Shown here piece by piece: positions 46,162 to 54,708 of a DNA stretch of 64,000 nucleotides. The stretch is taken from positions 1-64,000 of the forward strand of contig NZ_CAKZYF010000190.1 in NCBI RefSeq assembly GCF_937884665.1, written 5' to 3'. A program made the position numbers and the translations under genes. This DNA comes from an uncultured Allomuricauda sp. GTDB lineage: Bacteria > Bacteroidota > Bacteroidia > Flavobacteriales > Flavobacteriaceae. The first letter of the stretch is position 1. Each line of letters starts with the position of its first letter. Below the pieces are notes generated by a model. That model saw nothing but the letters and a program-made list of their open reading frames with translations. It was not told the origin of the DNA and made no database searches.

Positions 46162-47571
46162 TCAATTTGTTGGGTTAGACGTTTGGTAAAGCCGGAAAGC
46201 TGCCTTTGGGGTCATAAATACAATATCACCGTTCCAACCTATTTGGATACCGCTTCCCGTGGCATTATTCATTTTTTCGGTACCCAATGGAAGATAAAAT
46301 GAGGAAATTCCTGTTCGCCAATCAATGGCCTCAAAAGTCCATAAGCGCTTTTTTCCGGGCAACTTCCTTCTCCCCACCGCATATACCAATCCGGTTTGGG
46401 TACTTAAAGCCTGCATGCTGTTTGGAAGTGCAATTTCGGTATTTATCCATTCCTTTTCAAAACGGTTCCTTTCAGAATCCCAAAAGTATTTTGAAAGACC
46501 TGGATTGTCCTTCTTGCCATAAGGCCACAGTCCTGTCCAATTTGCAACCAACACCTTATTATTGTGCACCAAGACGGAATTTTTGGAAGGTTTTGGTTTA
46601 TTTTTTCCGTAGTCTATTTTAATTTCACCGGCAATCCTTCTTACTTTTCCAGGCAAAGCCTTCCATTCTTTTGGTATTTCTTGGCGCCAGAGTGCAAAAA
46701 GAACCAAGGGATCGCTTTCATTGGTCACTACCAGCAATTTATCTTCTCCAGCATTCATTAAACTTAGAGTGCTTCCACTTTTCTCCGTTTTGGCAAACCA
46801 ATTTTGCTTGATGCCATTTTGCCCAACTTGAAACTGATACGTTCCTCTGTTACTGTTGATGTAGACAAAATCCCCCTCCTCCACGGCCATGTTATTCTGG
46901 ATCTTTTCTTCCAGATTTAGAATCTGAACAATTTTCCTGCTATCTGTATCGAACAACGCTATTTTACCTTTTCGCGTTGTAATTACGATTTGCCCATTGT
47001 ACAAAAGCTTCATACCTATCATGAAATCAAGTCCAGGTCCTTTGGTCTTCAATTCTGGAGTCGGTATTTTGGCGAGCAGTTCGATTTCGGAATAGGGGTC
47101 CTCTAAATCTTTGTCCCTAAGAATGTATAAAGTCCAGTCGGACATAAAATAACAGAGCTTATTCTTGGCCATTACCCAATAGCCGCTCACTAATTTATGG
47201 CCTAGTTTGGCTTTGTCAGCGAAAATCACTTGAGTCTTATCGTTTTCAATAATGAGTTTATAAATCTTTTTGGCATTAGTGCCCCAACATACATAAGCAC
47301 CGTTCGGGTATCGCTCCGAAACTATTGTCCCTGAAGGAGACCATCCGTCATTTGCCGTGCCAAAGGGGATACGGTCCAATTTCAGGTTTCCCAAGGATGC
47401 TAAGGATGCCTCATCCGTACTTTGTTGGCAATAGGTGCCATGCCCTTCGGGCCAGGGAGAATCTGGGGCAAACGGATTTCTTGTTTGTGCCAAACAAAGG
47501 GTTGTAAAAAGAAAAACGATAAAGAATGTAATTCTCACGGCATATATATTGAGGACATCTACTTTTCCCAT
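46162..47571 (-). CDS. Secreted beta-propeller-like (PQQ-repeat-like) protein, copy 2
   Basis: A 469-aa paralog of the previous gene, with an N-terminal signal peptide (FFIVFLFTTLCLAQ) and mature start NPFAPDSPWPEGHGTYCQQS. It shares QEIPKEWKALPGKVRRIAGEI with its neighbour. No PQQ enzyme active-site residues were recognised, so it may be a structural or binding protein. It is the first gene of this two-gene unit, 55 nt after the small secreted protein gene ends. Confidence 0.78.
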   Translation of the reverse strand: MGKVDVLNIYAVRITFFIVFLFTTLCLAQTRNPFAPDSPWPEGHGTYCQQSTDEASLASLGNLKLDRIPFGTANDGWSPSGTIVSERYPNGAYVCWGTNAKKIYKLIIENDKTQVIFADKAKLGHKLVSGYWVMAKNKLCYFMSDWTLYILRDKDLEDPYSEIELLAKIPTPELKTKGPGLDFMIGMKLLYNGQIVITTRKGKIALFDTDSRKIVQILNLEEKIQNNMAVEEGDFVYINSNRGTYQFQVGQNGIKQNWFAKTEKSGSTLSLMNAGEDKLLVVTNESDPLVLFALWRQEIPKEWKALPGKVRRIAGEIKIDYGKNKPKPSKNSVLVHNNKVLVANWTGLWPYGKKDNPGLSKYFWDSERNRFEKEWINTEIALPNSMQALSTQTGLVYAVGRRKLPGKKRLWTFEAIDWRTGISSFYLPLGTEKMNNATGSGIQIGWNGDIVFMTPKAAFRLYQTSNPTN

Positions 47572-47623
47572 TAAAATCGAATTGGTAGATTACCTAAGTC
47601 ACACAATTTTCCAACACATAAAA

Positions 47624-48136
47624 CTAAAACTCAGCATCTTTGGGCAATTTATTTCTATCTATTTGATTTCCAAGTTTATCATAAAAAACGTAGGTAATGG
47701 TACTTCCTTTTTTGAGTCGAACCCGATAGTATTCCTTTTGGGTCTGATACAGCTTGATATGGGTCCCGCCTGTAATTCGATATCCCGGGAAACCCGATTC
47801 TAAATCGGGAAGTAAAAAACCTGGTATGGTCTTCGGACCATAGTACTCCGCGTAGTAAATCAATACGCCACTAGGTGTATACCGGGCATTGCTCAACGGA
47901 CGTTTGCCTTCCTTCATGACCGATATATAACGTGTAAAGCTGTTACCTTGCCTCCCGGTAGACTCTTGACTTTTCCATCGCACAACTTTTTTCCCTTCAA
48001 AATTAGCGTTCTGTGCAGTGATCACTTCAGAAGGAACCTCACCAACAGAGATAATCGTTCCCTTAAATGTTGTGCTTTGGCCAAACAAATCGCATAGAAA
48101 AAAAAGGGCAGCGCCTAAAAGATAAATGGGTTTCAT
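47624..48136 (-). CDS. Small secreted protein, PepSY-like fold suggested
   Basis: A 170-aa protein with a signal peptide (MKPIYLLGAALFFLCDLFGQS). The mature part has a VP(x)2V(x)2A(x)2ANFEGKKVVRW pattern and a following strand ARYTPSGVLIYYAEYYG, reminiscent of PepSY-like or BLIP-like small domains of Bacteroidota. The start at 48136 gives the signal peptide; in-frame sequence upstream does not. It is divergent from the LytTR gene (96-nt gap) and upstream of the propeller pair. Confidence 0.65.
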   Translation of the reverse strand: MKPIYLLGAALFFLCDLFGQSTTFKGTIISVGEVPSEVITAQNANFEGKKVVRWKSQESTGRQGNSFTRYISVMKEGKRPLSNARYTPSGVLIYYAEYYGPKTIPGFLLPDLESGFPGYRITGGTHIKLYQTQKEYYRVRLKKGSTITYVFYDKLGNQIDRNKLPKDAEF

Positions 48137-48232
48137 ATAAAAAGCTTTAAAGGTTAAACTATTATTAATACATTTCTTTTCACAAGGAACTGCATAATAC
48201 ATGCCCTTAGTACCCAATTGAAGGACTTTTCA

Positions 48233-49021
48233 ATGAATTCAGGCAAATTTTCAACCAAATGGCAACAAATGATTTCCACGAGAAGGGCAACCTACCTATC
48301 GATTGCATTTCTTCTGTTGGTATTGGCCGCATGGAATTATTATCGGGAGTTTTTTAGACTGGACCAAGCCCTATCTTTGGGGTTTCTCTTAGCGCTTGAA
48401 ACATTTGGAATGTTGGCGGTAGGCTATTTCTGGCTAAGTAAATCGCCTAAGTTTCCCAGGGTCTCATTTTGGATTTGGACTTTGATATTTACCTTATTGC
48501 GGTGGCTCGTCGTTTTCTTCATACTTCAACACCATTTACCCAATTGGACCGTGTTCCATTACCCGGACCGGGCTGTTGTTTATCTGTTATCCACATCTGC
48601 CACACTTATTTTTCTGGGCTACAGCTACTCAATCTACGAATGGGGGCTGGCCGCCAGAATGGAATATATATCCAAAACAAAAAATACCTTTGGAAATTTC
48701 CAAAGTCCAATACAAATACGAAGTGAAGGAAAAACCATTCGCCTGCTACCCCATGAGATATTTTATTTGGAAGCTAAAGGAGAGTATGTGAACTACATAA
48801 CCCGAAATGCAAACTATATGTGTTTTCAAAGAATGAAAGTGGCAGAAAGCAAGTTGGGGGAGTACGGATTTCTTAGGGCCCATAGATCCTTTATAATAAA
48901 TCCTATGGCTGTCAAATCATTTTCATCCCATAAGCTAGAAATGGAGGACCACAAGGAAATACCTATTGGCAATACCTACAAAACAGGACTCATCAATGTT
49001 TTGAGAGTACATGAAAAGTAA
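48233..49021 (+). CDS. Membrane-anchored LytTR regulator
   Basis: A 262-aa protein with four N-terminal TM helices (about 20-135) and a C-terminal LytTR DNA-binding domain (about 165-258: RLLPHEIFYLEAKGEYVNYI, FLRAHRSFIINPMAV, IPIGNTYK). It lacks a receiver domain, so it probably senses a membrane or periplasmic signal directly. ATG 48233 is preferred to TTG 48218. It is followed after 39 nt by the six-TM copy 2. Confidence 0.87.
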   Translation: MNSGKFSTKWQQMISTRRATYLSIAFLLLVLAAWNYYREFFRLDQALSLGFLLALETFGMLAVGYFWLSKSPKFPRVSFWIWTLIFTLLRWLVVFFILQHHLPNWTVFHYPDRAVVYLLSTSATLIFLGYSYSIYEWGLAARMEYISKTKNTFGNFQSPIQIRSEGKTIRLLPHEIFYLEAKGEYVNYITRNANYMCFQRMKVAESKLGEYGFLRAHRSFIINPMAVKSFSSHKLEMEDHKEIPIGNTYKTGLINVLRVHEK

Positions 49022-49060
49022 GAACGTTTGTGATCAACCAATTTATACAACCAACATACC

Positions 49061-50398
49061 ATGAGCACCGATTATAAAAGCCCGTCATTTAAAAAACTGC
49101 TGGATTCTCTTCAACAACAAAGTTGGGAACTTGAACTTATTATTTCGGGGTTTGCCATTTTTGGACTTTTTACAGCGTACGAGCCGATAAAAACCTCTAT
49201 GTTGAATGCCCAGAACGGAGATCAGATATACAGCTTTATCGTTTTCTTCATTGCCTTGATGGTTTGCTCCATCTTATTGTTCAACTTACTGCTCCACGTT
49301 GTTCTGCGTGGACTATGGATCGGTGCTTTGGGCTTGCGATATGTCTCTGGCGACATAGAATTTGATCAATTGAAGTACGCTGAGAAATTCAAAAAGTATC
49401 TGCGGAAAAAAATTGTCTCCTTTGATAGATATATCGCCAATTTGGAAAACTATTGCAGTGTACTTTTTGCAATTTCGTTTCTTCTCGTGTTCTATGTCCT
49501 GGCCATTGCCTGCGTTAATATTTCCATCGTATTGGTGGCCAACTTCATTATTCAAAATGATGCCCTCCCCGGATGGCTGTCCTATGGATTGGGCACTGTC
49601 TTGATGCTATTTTTAGGGATAGGAATGTTTTTGACCTTCTTTGATTTTATTACCCAAGGTCTTCTCAAAAGAAATAAATGGATTGCCAGAATCTACTTTC
49701 CCTTTTACTGGGTCTTTAGCTTTATTACCTTATCCTTTCTCTACAGACCCCTGGTGTACAACTTTTTGGACCATCGTTTTGGAAAACGTTTGATTCTACT
49801 TTTGACGCCCATTTATCTTTTGATTCTTTTTCTGACCTCATTGGAAAACAGAAACTCCAATTTTTGGGATGAAGATGCAAGTTCATCCGAAATCTTCGCG
49901 AACAAAGACAATTACGCCGATATGCAGACCAAGGAAGATGATTATCCAGGAAATGTTGTCATTCCCTCAAAGGTTGTCACTGATGATTATTTACAGATAT
50001 TCTTACCGTTCTCAGGAAAAATAGAAGATAGGATTTTTGAATTTGACGAATCCTTACGGCCGGAGAACGACCGTAGAGGGCTGAGATCAAAAATTGAGTT
50101 CAGCTCCAATGGCGGCGATAGATTGACCCGTCGAAAGCGGAAGGACAGCATCCGCAAAAAGTATATCGATGTATTCAATGTCATGTATTCATTTAAAATT
50201 GACAGTTTGGATTTTGACAGCGAATTTATATTGACAAAAGATAAGGGAGACCATCTCGGATTTGAAACCTATCTGAATTTGGATAGCCTTTCTGAAGGCA
50301 AGCACAATTTAAAACTGATACAAAGAAAAATATCCACGGAAGGAGATACTGCAAAACTTACCATGCGCACTGTCCCGTTTTGGCATTACAAAAAATGA
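49061..50398 (+). CDS. Six-TM membrane protein of unknown function, copy 2
   Basis: A 445-aa paralog of the protein at 43293: SLQQQSWELELIISGFAIFGL at the start, LRGLWIGALGLRYVSGDIEFDQLKYAEKF, SFITLSFLYRPLVYNFLDH, SS-EIFANK-DNYAD, and a final TVPFW. The C-terminal soluble half is more divergent than the membrane half. It lies 39 nt after the LytTR gene and 124 nt before the AraC gene. Function unknown. Confidence 0.8.
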   Translation: MSTDYKSPSFKKLLDSLQQQSWELELIISGFAIFGLFTAYEPIKTSMLNAQNGDQIYSFIVFFIALMVCSILLFNLLLHVVLRGLWIGALGLRYVSGDIEFDQLKYAEKFKKYLRKKIVSFDRYIANLENYCSVLFAISFLLVFYVLAIACVNISIVLVANFIIQNDALPGWLSYGLGTVLMLFLGIGMFLTFFDFITQGLLKRNKWIARIYFPFYWVFSFITLSFLYRPLVYNFLDHRFGKRLILLLTPIYLLILFLTSLENRNSNFWDEDASSSEIFANKDNYADMQTKEDDYPGNVVIPSKVVTDDYLQIFLPFSGKIEDRIFEFDESLRPENDRRGLRSKIEFSSNGGDRLTRRKRKDSIRKKYIDVFNVMYSFKIDSLDFDSEFILTKDKGDHLGFETYLNLDSLSEGKHNLKLIQRKISTEGDTAKLTMRTVPFWHYKK

Positions 50399-50522
50399 AA
50401 CGTAGATTCCCGATCAGGGAAATCGAACTACTGCAAATGCAGCTGATGTGCTAAAATTAGTACTTTGACCATAGTGATAATCTGCCCATAATTCACTAAC
50501 TTTTCCTTAAACAGTTGATGAA

Positions 50523-51638
50523 ATGGAAATCAATTACAATATTATTTCCACCATCCATATTTTTGGTTTTCTTCAAGGTCTGATTCTTGGTTCCATTCTT
50601 TTGGTTATAAGTAGAAAAAAGGACAGGTCCACCTTTTTTTTGGCCCTCTTCGTCTTGACCTATACCTATTGCTTTATCCCCATAGTGCTAGAAGACATGC
50701 ATATTCTGAGGTATTTCCCTGAACTCCAGGTTCTACCAAGACCTGGAGAATGGTTGTTGGCCGCACTGTTTTTTATCTATATCCAGCGAATTTCCATCCT
50801 CACTAACGAAACCATACATTATTGGTGGTTGTACCCAGGGGCCGTCATTGTAGTGCTACAGATCATTCTGTTTTTTTTTCCCATAAGCATAAAAACAGGG
50901 ATTGCCCAGGCCTTCTGGTATAAACCAATTTTTTTATTGGGGCATGTATATTCCACTGCGATTTTGATTTACGGTATACGTGTGCTTAACAGACATGTCA
51001 GGGAAGTAGGAAATCAATATTCCAATTTGGATTCCAAAAACCTTATCTGGGTAAGACGCTTTTTAATGTTTGCGGTAGTACTGTTTGCCATGCATTTTAT
51101 AGCCTATTTTACGTACGAATCCACCTTAATCCGTGTTCTCTATGCCAGTATGAATGTCTTTATGCTGTATTGGGCCTCGATTCACGGGGTGATACAACCC
51201 AACATTACTTCCGTAATCTCCGAAAATCCTAGTTCGGATATCCCCAAAGGGAACGATAAAAATCCAAAGGAAATCAATATTATTCCTGTTTCTGAAATGC
51301 GACTGATCGTGGACAAGGTAGAAGAGTATATCACAAATACCGAAGTTTTTATGGATAAAAACCTGACCATTACCAACGTCGCTGAGGCAATGCATGTACA
51401 TCCTAAAAGAATTTCGATGTCCATAAATAAAGTATGCCAGGAAAACTTTAATACCTACATCAATCGACATCGAATTGAAAAAGCGGAAAAAATGCTTTTG
51501 GACAAGCATTCACAAAACTTCAGTATTGAAGGAATTGGTACTGAAGTCGGATTTCAAAGCAAAAGCGCCTTCTACACCGCTTTTAAGAGAATTACAGGAA
51601 CCACCCCATTTCGATACAAAGAAAAACTGGCCTCTTGA
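50523..51638 (+). CDS. Membrane-anchored AraC-family regulator
   Basis: A 371-aa protein with about seven N-terminal hydrophobic helices (to about residue 225) and a C-terminal AraC/XylS domain of two helix-turn-helices (about 275-368; LTITNVAEAMHVHPKRISMSINKV and FSIEGIGTEVGFQSKSAFYTAFKRITG). Such one-component membrane regulators are common in Flavobacteriia. It follows the six-TM copy 2. Confidence 0.87.
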   Translation: MEINYNIISTIHIFGFLQGLILGSILLVISRKKDRSTFFLALFVLTYTYCFIPIVLEDMHILRYFPELQVLPRPGEWLLAALFFIYIQRISILTNETIHYWWLYPGAVIVVLQIILFFFPISIKTGIAQAFWYKPIFLLGHVYSTAILIYGIRVLNRHVREVGNQYSNLDSKNLIWVRRFLMFAVVLFAMHFIAYFTYESTLIRVLYASMNVFMLYWASIHGVIQPNITSVISENPSSDIPKGNDKNPKEINIIPVSEMRLIVDKVEEYITNTEVFMDKNLTITNVAEAMHVHPKRISMSINKVCQENFNTYINRHRIEKAEKMLLDKHSQNFSIEGIGTEVGFQSKSAFYTAFKRITGTTPFRYKEKLAS

Positions 51639-51908
51639 AGCGCATGCCCACTTTCAGATTTGCCGATGAACTTGCAAAAATTCAAAAACATGCAAAACGA
51701 TATCGTGTATAGGAAATGTTGTGTTTTGGACCGTAACATTGTCTAAAAAAGATAGTACCTAACACTGCCAGTTAAACAACATGTCTATCGTCCATTCGAA
51801 GTAAAAAATGGAAAATAGTTCGCATGTCTGCATTCCGAACTCAATCCAAACCGCATTTCTTTCCCATGTCAGGCCAAAAATGAATATTTGCCGCCTCAAT
51901 AAATTAGC

Positions 51909-52097
51909 ATGGATTTATCGAAGTATGTCAGTTGGTTATGTTTGGCCATTATTTGGGTCTGTTTTGTTCTGTGGGAGATTCAAATTCAATCCTGGTTACA
52001 AATCAATCCGTCCTTTGTGGTGCGGTATGATTTGATGTTATTGCCCCTACTCATGGTTGTTTCGTTTTACGTAGTGTACGTAACACTCAAAAAGTAA
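51909..52097 (+). CDS. Small two-TM protein
   Basis: A 62-aa very hydrophobic protein with two predicted TM helices (LCLAIIWVCFVLWEI and LMLLPLLMVVSFYVVYVTL). It is 4 nt before the cupin-like gene and in the same direction, which supports it as a real gene. No family is recognised. Confidence 0.55.
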   Translation: MDLSKYVSWLCLAIIWVCFVLWEIQIQSWLQINPSFVVRYDLMLLPLLMVVSFYVVYVTLKK

Positions 52098-52101
52098 GGC
52101 T

Positions 52102-52503
52102 ATGAAATGTGTACAATTGAATCCCGAAGGCAATTTTGATTTGTGGGATGTGGAGAAAATCAAAGAACTGAAGGACGAGGAAAGCATTCGGGATTCTCTT
52201 GGACAAAAATTATTGTATGAAAATGGTTCTTCGCGTCTTTGGGATATCACCCTATGGCCCAACCAGCGTATTCCATTTCGGAGACATCGATTTCCCTGTA
52301 GTTTTGTCTGCATAACTTCTGGTCTTTCCATTTCAAGATACGGAAACGGAAAAATCAAGTTGATCCAGTTTGAAAAAGGGGATACCGAATACTTGGAACC
52401 AGACCAAGAAAATTACATTCACGATATGGAAAACATAGGGGATTCCGTATTAAAAATGTATGTCCTTGAATTTCGGTACGAAGAAAACGTAAAAAACAGT
52501 TGA
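52102..52503 (+). CDS. Small cupin-like protein
   Basis: A 133-aa cytoplasmic protein. RLWDITLWPNQRIPFRRHRFP, GNGKIKLIQFEKGDTEYLEPDQ and VLKMYVLEFRYEE give the alternating beta-strand pattern of a single cupin or RmlC-like barrel. Metal-binding histidines are few, so catalytic activity is doubtful. Paired with the small TM protein upstream. Confidence 0.6.
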   Translation: MKCVQLNPEGNFDLWDVEKIKELKDEESIRDSLGQKLLYENGSSRLWDITLWPNQRIPFRRHRFPCSFVCITSGLSISRYGNGKIKLIQFEKGDTEYLEPDQENYIHDMENIGDSVLKMYVLEFRYEENVKNS

Positions 52504-52558
52504 TCTAATTCCCTTGTTCAACAAGTGAACTTTCCTGACGGTTTCTTACCTTCATGGA

Positions 52559-53209
52559 GTGAAAGTCATCAGTACAAATCTAGGCAAGCCCGTTTTTTTT
52601 GAATGGAATGGGGAAAAACAGGCAACGGGAATTTATAAATATCCTGTTGATGGCCCACTGCTCTTGAAAGAAGAAGATGTAGCCGGAGATACCGTCTCCG
52701 ACCGCAGAGTGCACGGGGGTATTTTTAAAGCGTGCTATCTCTTTTCTTCTGATTTTTATCCATACTGGAAAGAAAAGTATCCAGATTTGAAATGGAATTG
52801 GGGAATGTTCGGTGAAAATCTGACCGTGGCCGGTTTGGATGAATCAGAACTAATGATAGGGAATATTTACCAGTTGGGAACCGCATTGGTACAAATAACC
52901 GAACCGAGAGAGCCCTGCTACAAACTGGGCATCCGTTTTGGGACCCAAGATATTTTGAAACAGTTCATTGACCATGGCCACCCGGGAACCTATATTCGAA
53001 TTCTGAAAACAGGCCAAGTCCAGATAGGTGATGAACTCCAACTCGTGGAACAAGCCAAAAGATCGCTTAGCACAAAACAGTTATATGAACAGCTCTTCGC
53101 CCGGAAAAAAAATCCAAACCTTCTACAACTGGCCGTTGAAAACGAAGCACTGCCCATTCGGAAGAGAGAAAAATTAAAAAAACTGCTAGAAAGAGGAAAA
53201 GCCCCATAA
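52559..53209 (+). CDS. MOSC domain protein (YiiM-like)
   Basis: A 216-aa protein with the MOSC motif: VSDRRVHGGIFKACYLFSSDFYPYWKE, GMFGENLTVAGLDE, and the Cys in REPCYKLGIRFG. MOSC proteins handle molybdenum-cofactor sulfur or N-hydroxylated bases. The start is a GTG at 52559, because the in-frame ATG context upstream meets TGA. C-terminal part is basic and helical. Confidence 0.88.
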   Translation: MKVISTNLGKPVFFEWNGEKQATGIYKYPVDGPLLLKEEDVAGDTVSDRRVHGGIFKACYLFSSDFYPYWKEKYPDLKWNWGMFGENLTVAGLDESELMIGNIYQLGTALVQITEPREPCYKLGIRFGTQDILKQFIDHGHPGTYIRILKTGQVQIGDELQLVEQAKRSLSTKQLYEQLFARKKNPNLLQLAVENEALPIRKREKLKKLLERGKAP

Positions 53210-53244
53210 AGAGGCCCTTCCTTAACTGAAATTAACTAAACAAC

Positions 53245-53625
53245 TTATCTTATTCGCATGGTCTCCGTATAAGTACCCAACTTATCGACCACCACAACGG
53301 TATACTCATCTTCAAAAGCCTTTTCAAAATTGAATGCTTTTTCTACTACAATTTCGCCTTCGATGGTCTCGCTGTACACCATACGATCTTCAGAATCGTA
53401 TACTTTGAGCAATACGGTTCCCTGTGTTAAGTTCAATAAGTTCAAAAGAAGTTTATCCCCCTTTTTGATAAACACAGGTTCCAATGTAACCGCGATCAAG
53501 TTTTTTTCTACTTCTGCTTTTGCTACACCTTTTTTGTTAAGGTGCACTGCGGCTTTGTTGGCCATTCCCAATCCTGATACCAACAAAAGTCCGGCTACTG
53601 TAATTGATTTAAACACTGATTTCAT
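53245..53625 (-). CDS. Small secreted beta-rich protein
   Basis: A 126-aa protein with a signal peptide (MKSVFKSITVAGLLLVSGLGMANK). The mature part has beta-strands like an Ig-like or DUF3244-type domain (VLLKVYDSEDRMVYSETIEGE, EYTVVVVDKLGTYTETMRI). The start at 53625 is chosen because it opens the signal peptide. Its promoter box is at 53654-53661. Function unknown. Confidence 0.7.
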   Translation of the reverse strand: MKSVFKSITVAGLLLVSGLGMANKAAVHLNKKGVAKAEVEKNLIAVTLEPVFIKKGDKLLLNLLNLTQGTVLLKVYDSEDRMVYSETIEGEIVVEKAFNFEKAFEDEYTVVVVDKLGTYTETMRIR

Positions 53626-53653
53626 AACGTTTTCGTTTTTTAAGATTACAAAG

Positions 53654-53661
53654 CAAAAGTA
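53654..53661 (-). promoter_or_regulatory. Promoter -7 box of the small secreted protein
   Basis: On the minus strand TACTTTTG matches TAnnTTTG exactly, 28 nt before the ATG at 53625. Confidence 0.55.
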
Positions 53662-53710
53662 TCTGGGAATTGTACATAAAAACACGACCATTTTTTCCAA
53701 TATCTGTGGG

Positions 53711-53777
53711 ATTTTACCATCTCTAGTATGTTAAATTGGTATTAAAGGTAATTTACCATAGTTTTTTGGTAATTTTG
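53711..53777 (+). promoter_or_regulatory. Promoter and TTACCAT repeats of the AraC gene
   Basis: TAATTTTG at 53770-53777 is an exact TAnnTTTG box 38 nt before the ATG. Upstream lie two near-identical copies of ATTTTACCAT/AATTTACCAT (53711-53720 and 53750-53759) and the small palindrome GGTAATTTACC (53747-53757). The repeats may be binding sites of the AraC protein itself. Confidence 0.45.
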
Positions 53778-53815
53778 CATAGATTCCATGTTGGGGCAAC
53801 GTATACCTTTATTAT

Positions 53816-54706
53816 ATGAAAGGAAAAATGGGTATGATTTTACAAAAACCTGCTTTTGAGGCAATTGCGCCGAACTTTGGACATTCATTTACCTATCAAA
53901 AGTTCAATGCGAACAAGGAAAATAAAAATAATGGTTGGCATTATCATCCTGAGTTAGAACTTGTTTACATTAATGGAGGGTCCGGAAAACGCCAAATTGG
54001 AAGCCATGTATCCTATTTTAGGGATGGCGACCTTATTTTAATTGGCTCTAATCTGCCCCATTGTGGATTTACCGATAAACTGACCGGGAATAAAAGTGAG
54101 ACCATCATACAGATGAAATACGATTTCTTGGGAAGCGATTTTTTCAATATCCCGGAAATGAAGAATATCCAAAACCTTTTTGAAGTGGCCAAGGGCGGTA
54201 TCGCATTTTCCGGCAAGACAAAAATGAAGGTTGGGGAAAAGATGGAGATTTTGGAGTATCAGACAGATTTCCAGCGCCTGCTGTCCATATTGAACATTTT
54301 AAACGTTCTCGCTACCTCAGATGATATCAAAGTTTTGAACGCTGAAGGTTTTTCCATTGAAACAGAGGTAAAGGACAACGACCGAATCAATATTGTATTC
54401 AATCATGTAAAGGCACATTTTAAAGAAGATATTACCTTAGAGGAAATTGCAAATAAGGTCAGTATGACGGTCCCCTCCTTCTGTCGCTATTTTAAGAAAA
54501 TCACAAATAAAACCTTTACGCAGTTCGTCAATGAATATCGTTTGGTCCATGCGTCCAAATTGTTGGCAGAACAGCCCATGAGCATAACCCAGGTATGTTA
54601 TGAAAGTGGATTTAACAATTTCTCCCATTTCAATAAGTCGTTCAAAGCCTTTACAGGTCAAAATCCATCGGAATATAGAAACCAGCTAAAGACCATACTT
54701 CAATAA
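53816..54706 (+). CDS. AraC-family transcriptional regulator with cupin sensor
   Basis: A 296-aa regulator: an N-terminal cupin (about 30-130; GWHYHPELELVYINGGSGKRQIG) and two C-terminal helix-turn-helices (ITLEEIANKVSMTVPSFCRYFKKITNKTFTQFVN and SITQVCYESGFNNFSHFNKSFKAFTG). It likely responds to a small metabolite. Its stop is 2 nt before the AlkB-like gene, which is probably in the same transcript. Confidence 0.9.
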   Translation: MKGKMGMILQKPAFEAIAPNFGHSFTYQKFNANKENKNNGWHYHPELELVYINGGSGKRQIGSHVSYFRDGDLILIGSNLPHCGFTDKLTGNKSETIIQMKYDFLGSDFFNIPEMKNIQNLFEVAKGGIAFSGKTKMKVGEKMEILEYQTDFQRLLSILNILNVLATSDDIKVLNAEGFSIETEVKDNDRINIVFNHVKAHFKEDITLEEIANKVSMTVPSFCRYFKKITNKTFTQFVNEYRLVHASKLLAEQPMSITQVCYESGFNNFSHFNKSFKAFTGQNPSEYRNQLKTILQ

Positions 54707-54708
54707 GG

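Noticed and set aside
43293-50398. Segmental duplication of the whole 43-50 kb region
   Set aside because: Only the six-TM genes and the propeller-like genes are paralogous, and they are diverged and arranged in different orientation, so it is not a recent block duplication.
51808-52035. 75-codon frame overlapping the two-TM protein
   Set aside because: The other frame has clear TM helices and tight spacing to the next gene; this one has no recognisable pattern.
52513-52532. GTTCAacaagTGAAC inverted repeat before the MOSC gene
   Set aside because: Stem of 5 bp, no T-run, no clear regulator nearby; too weak to call.
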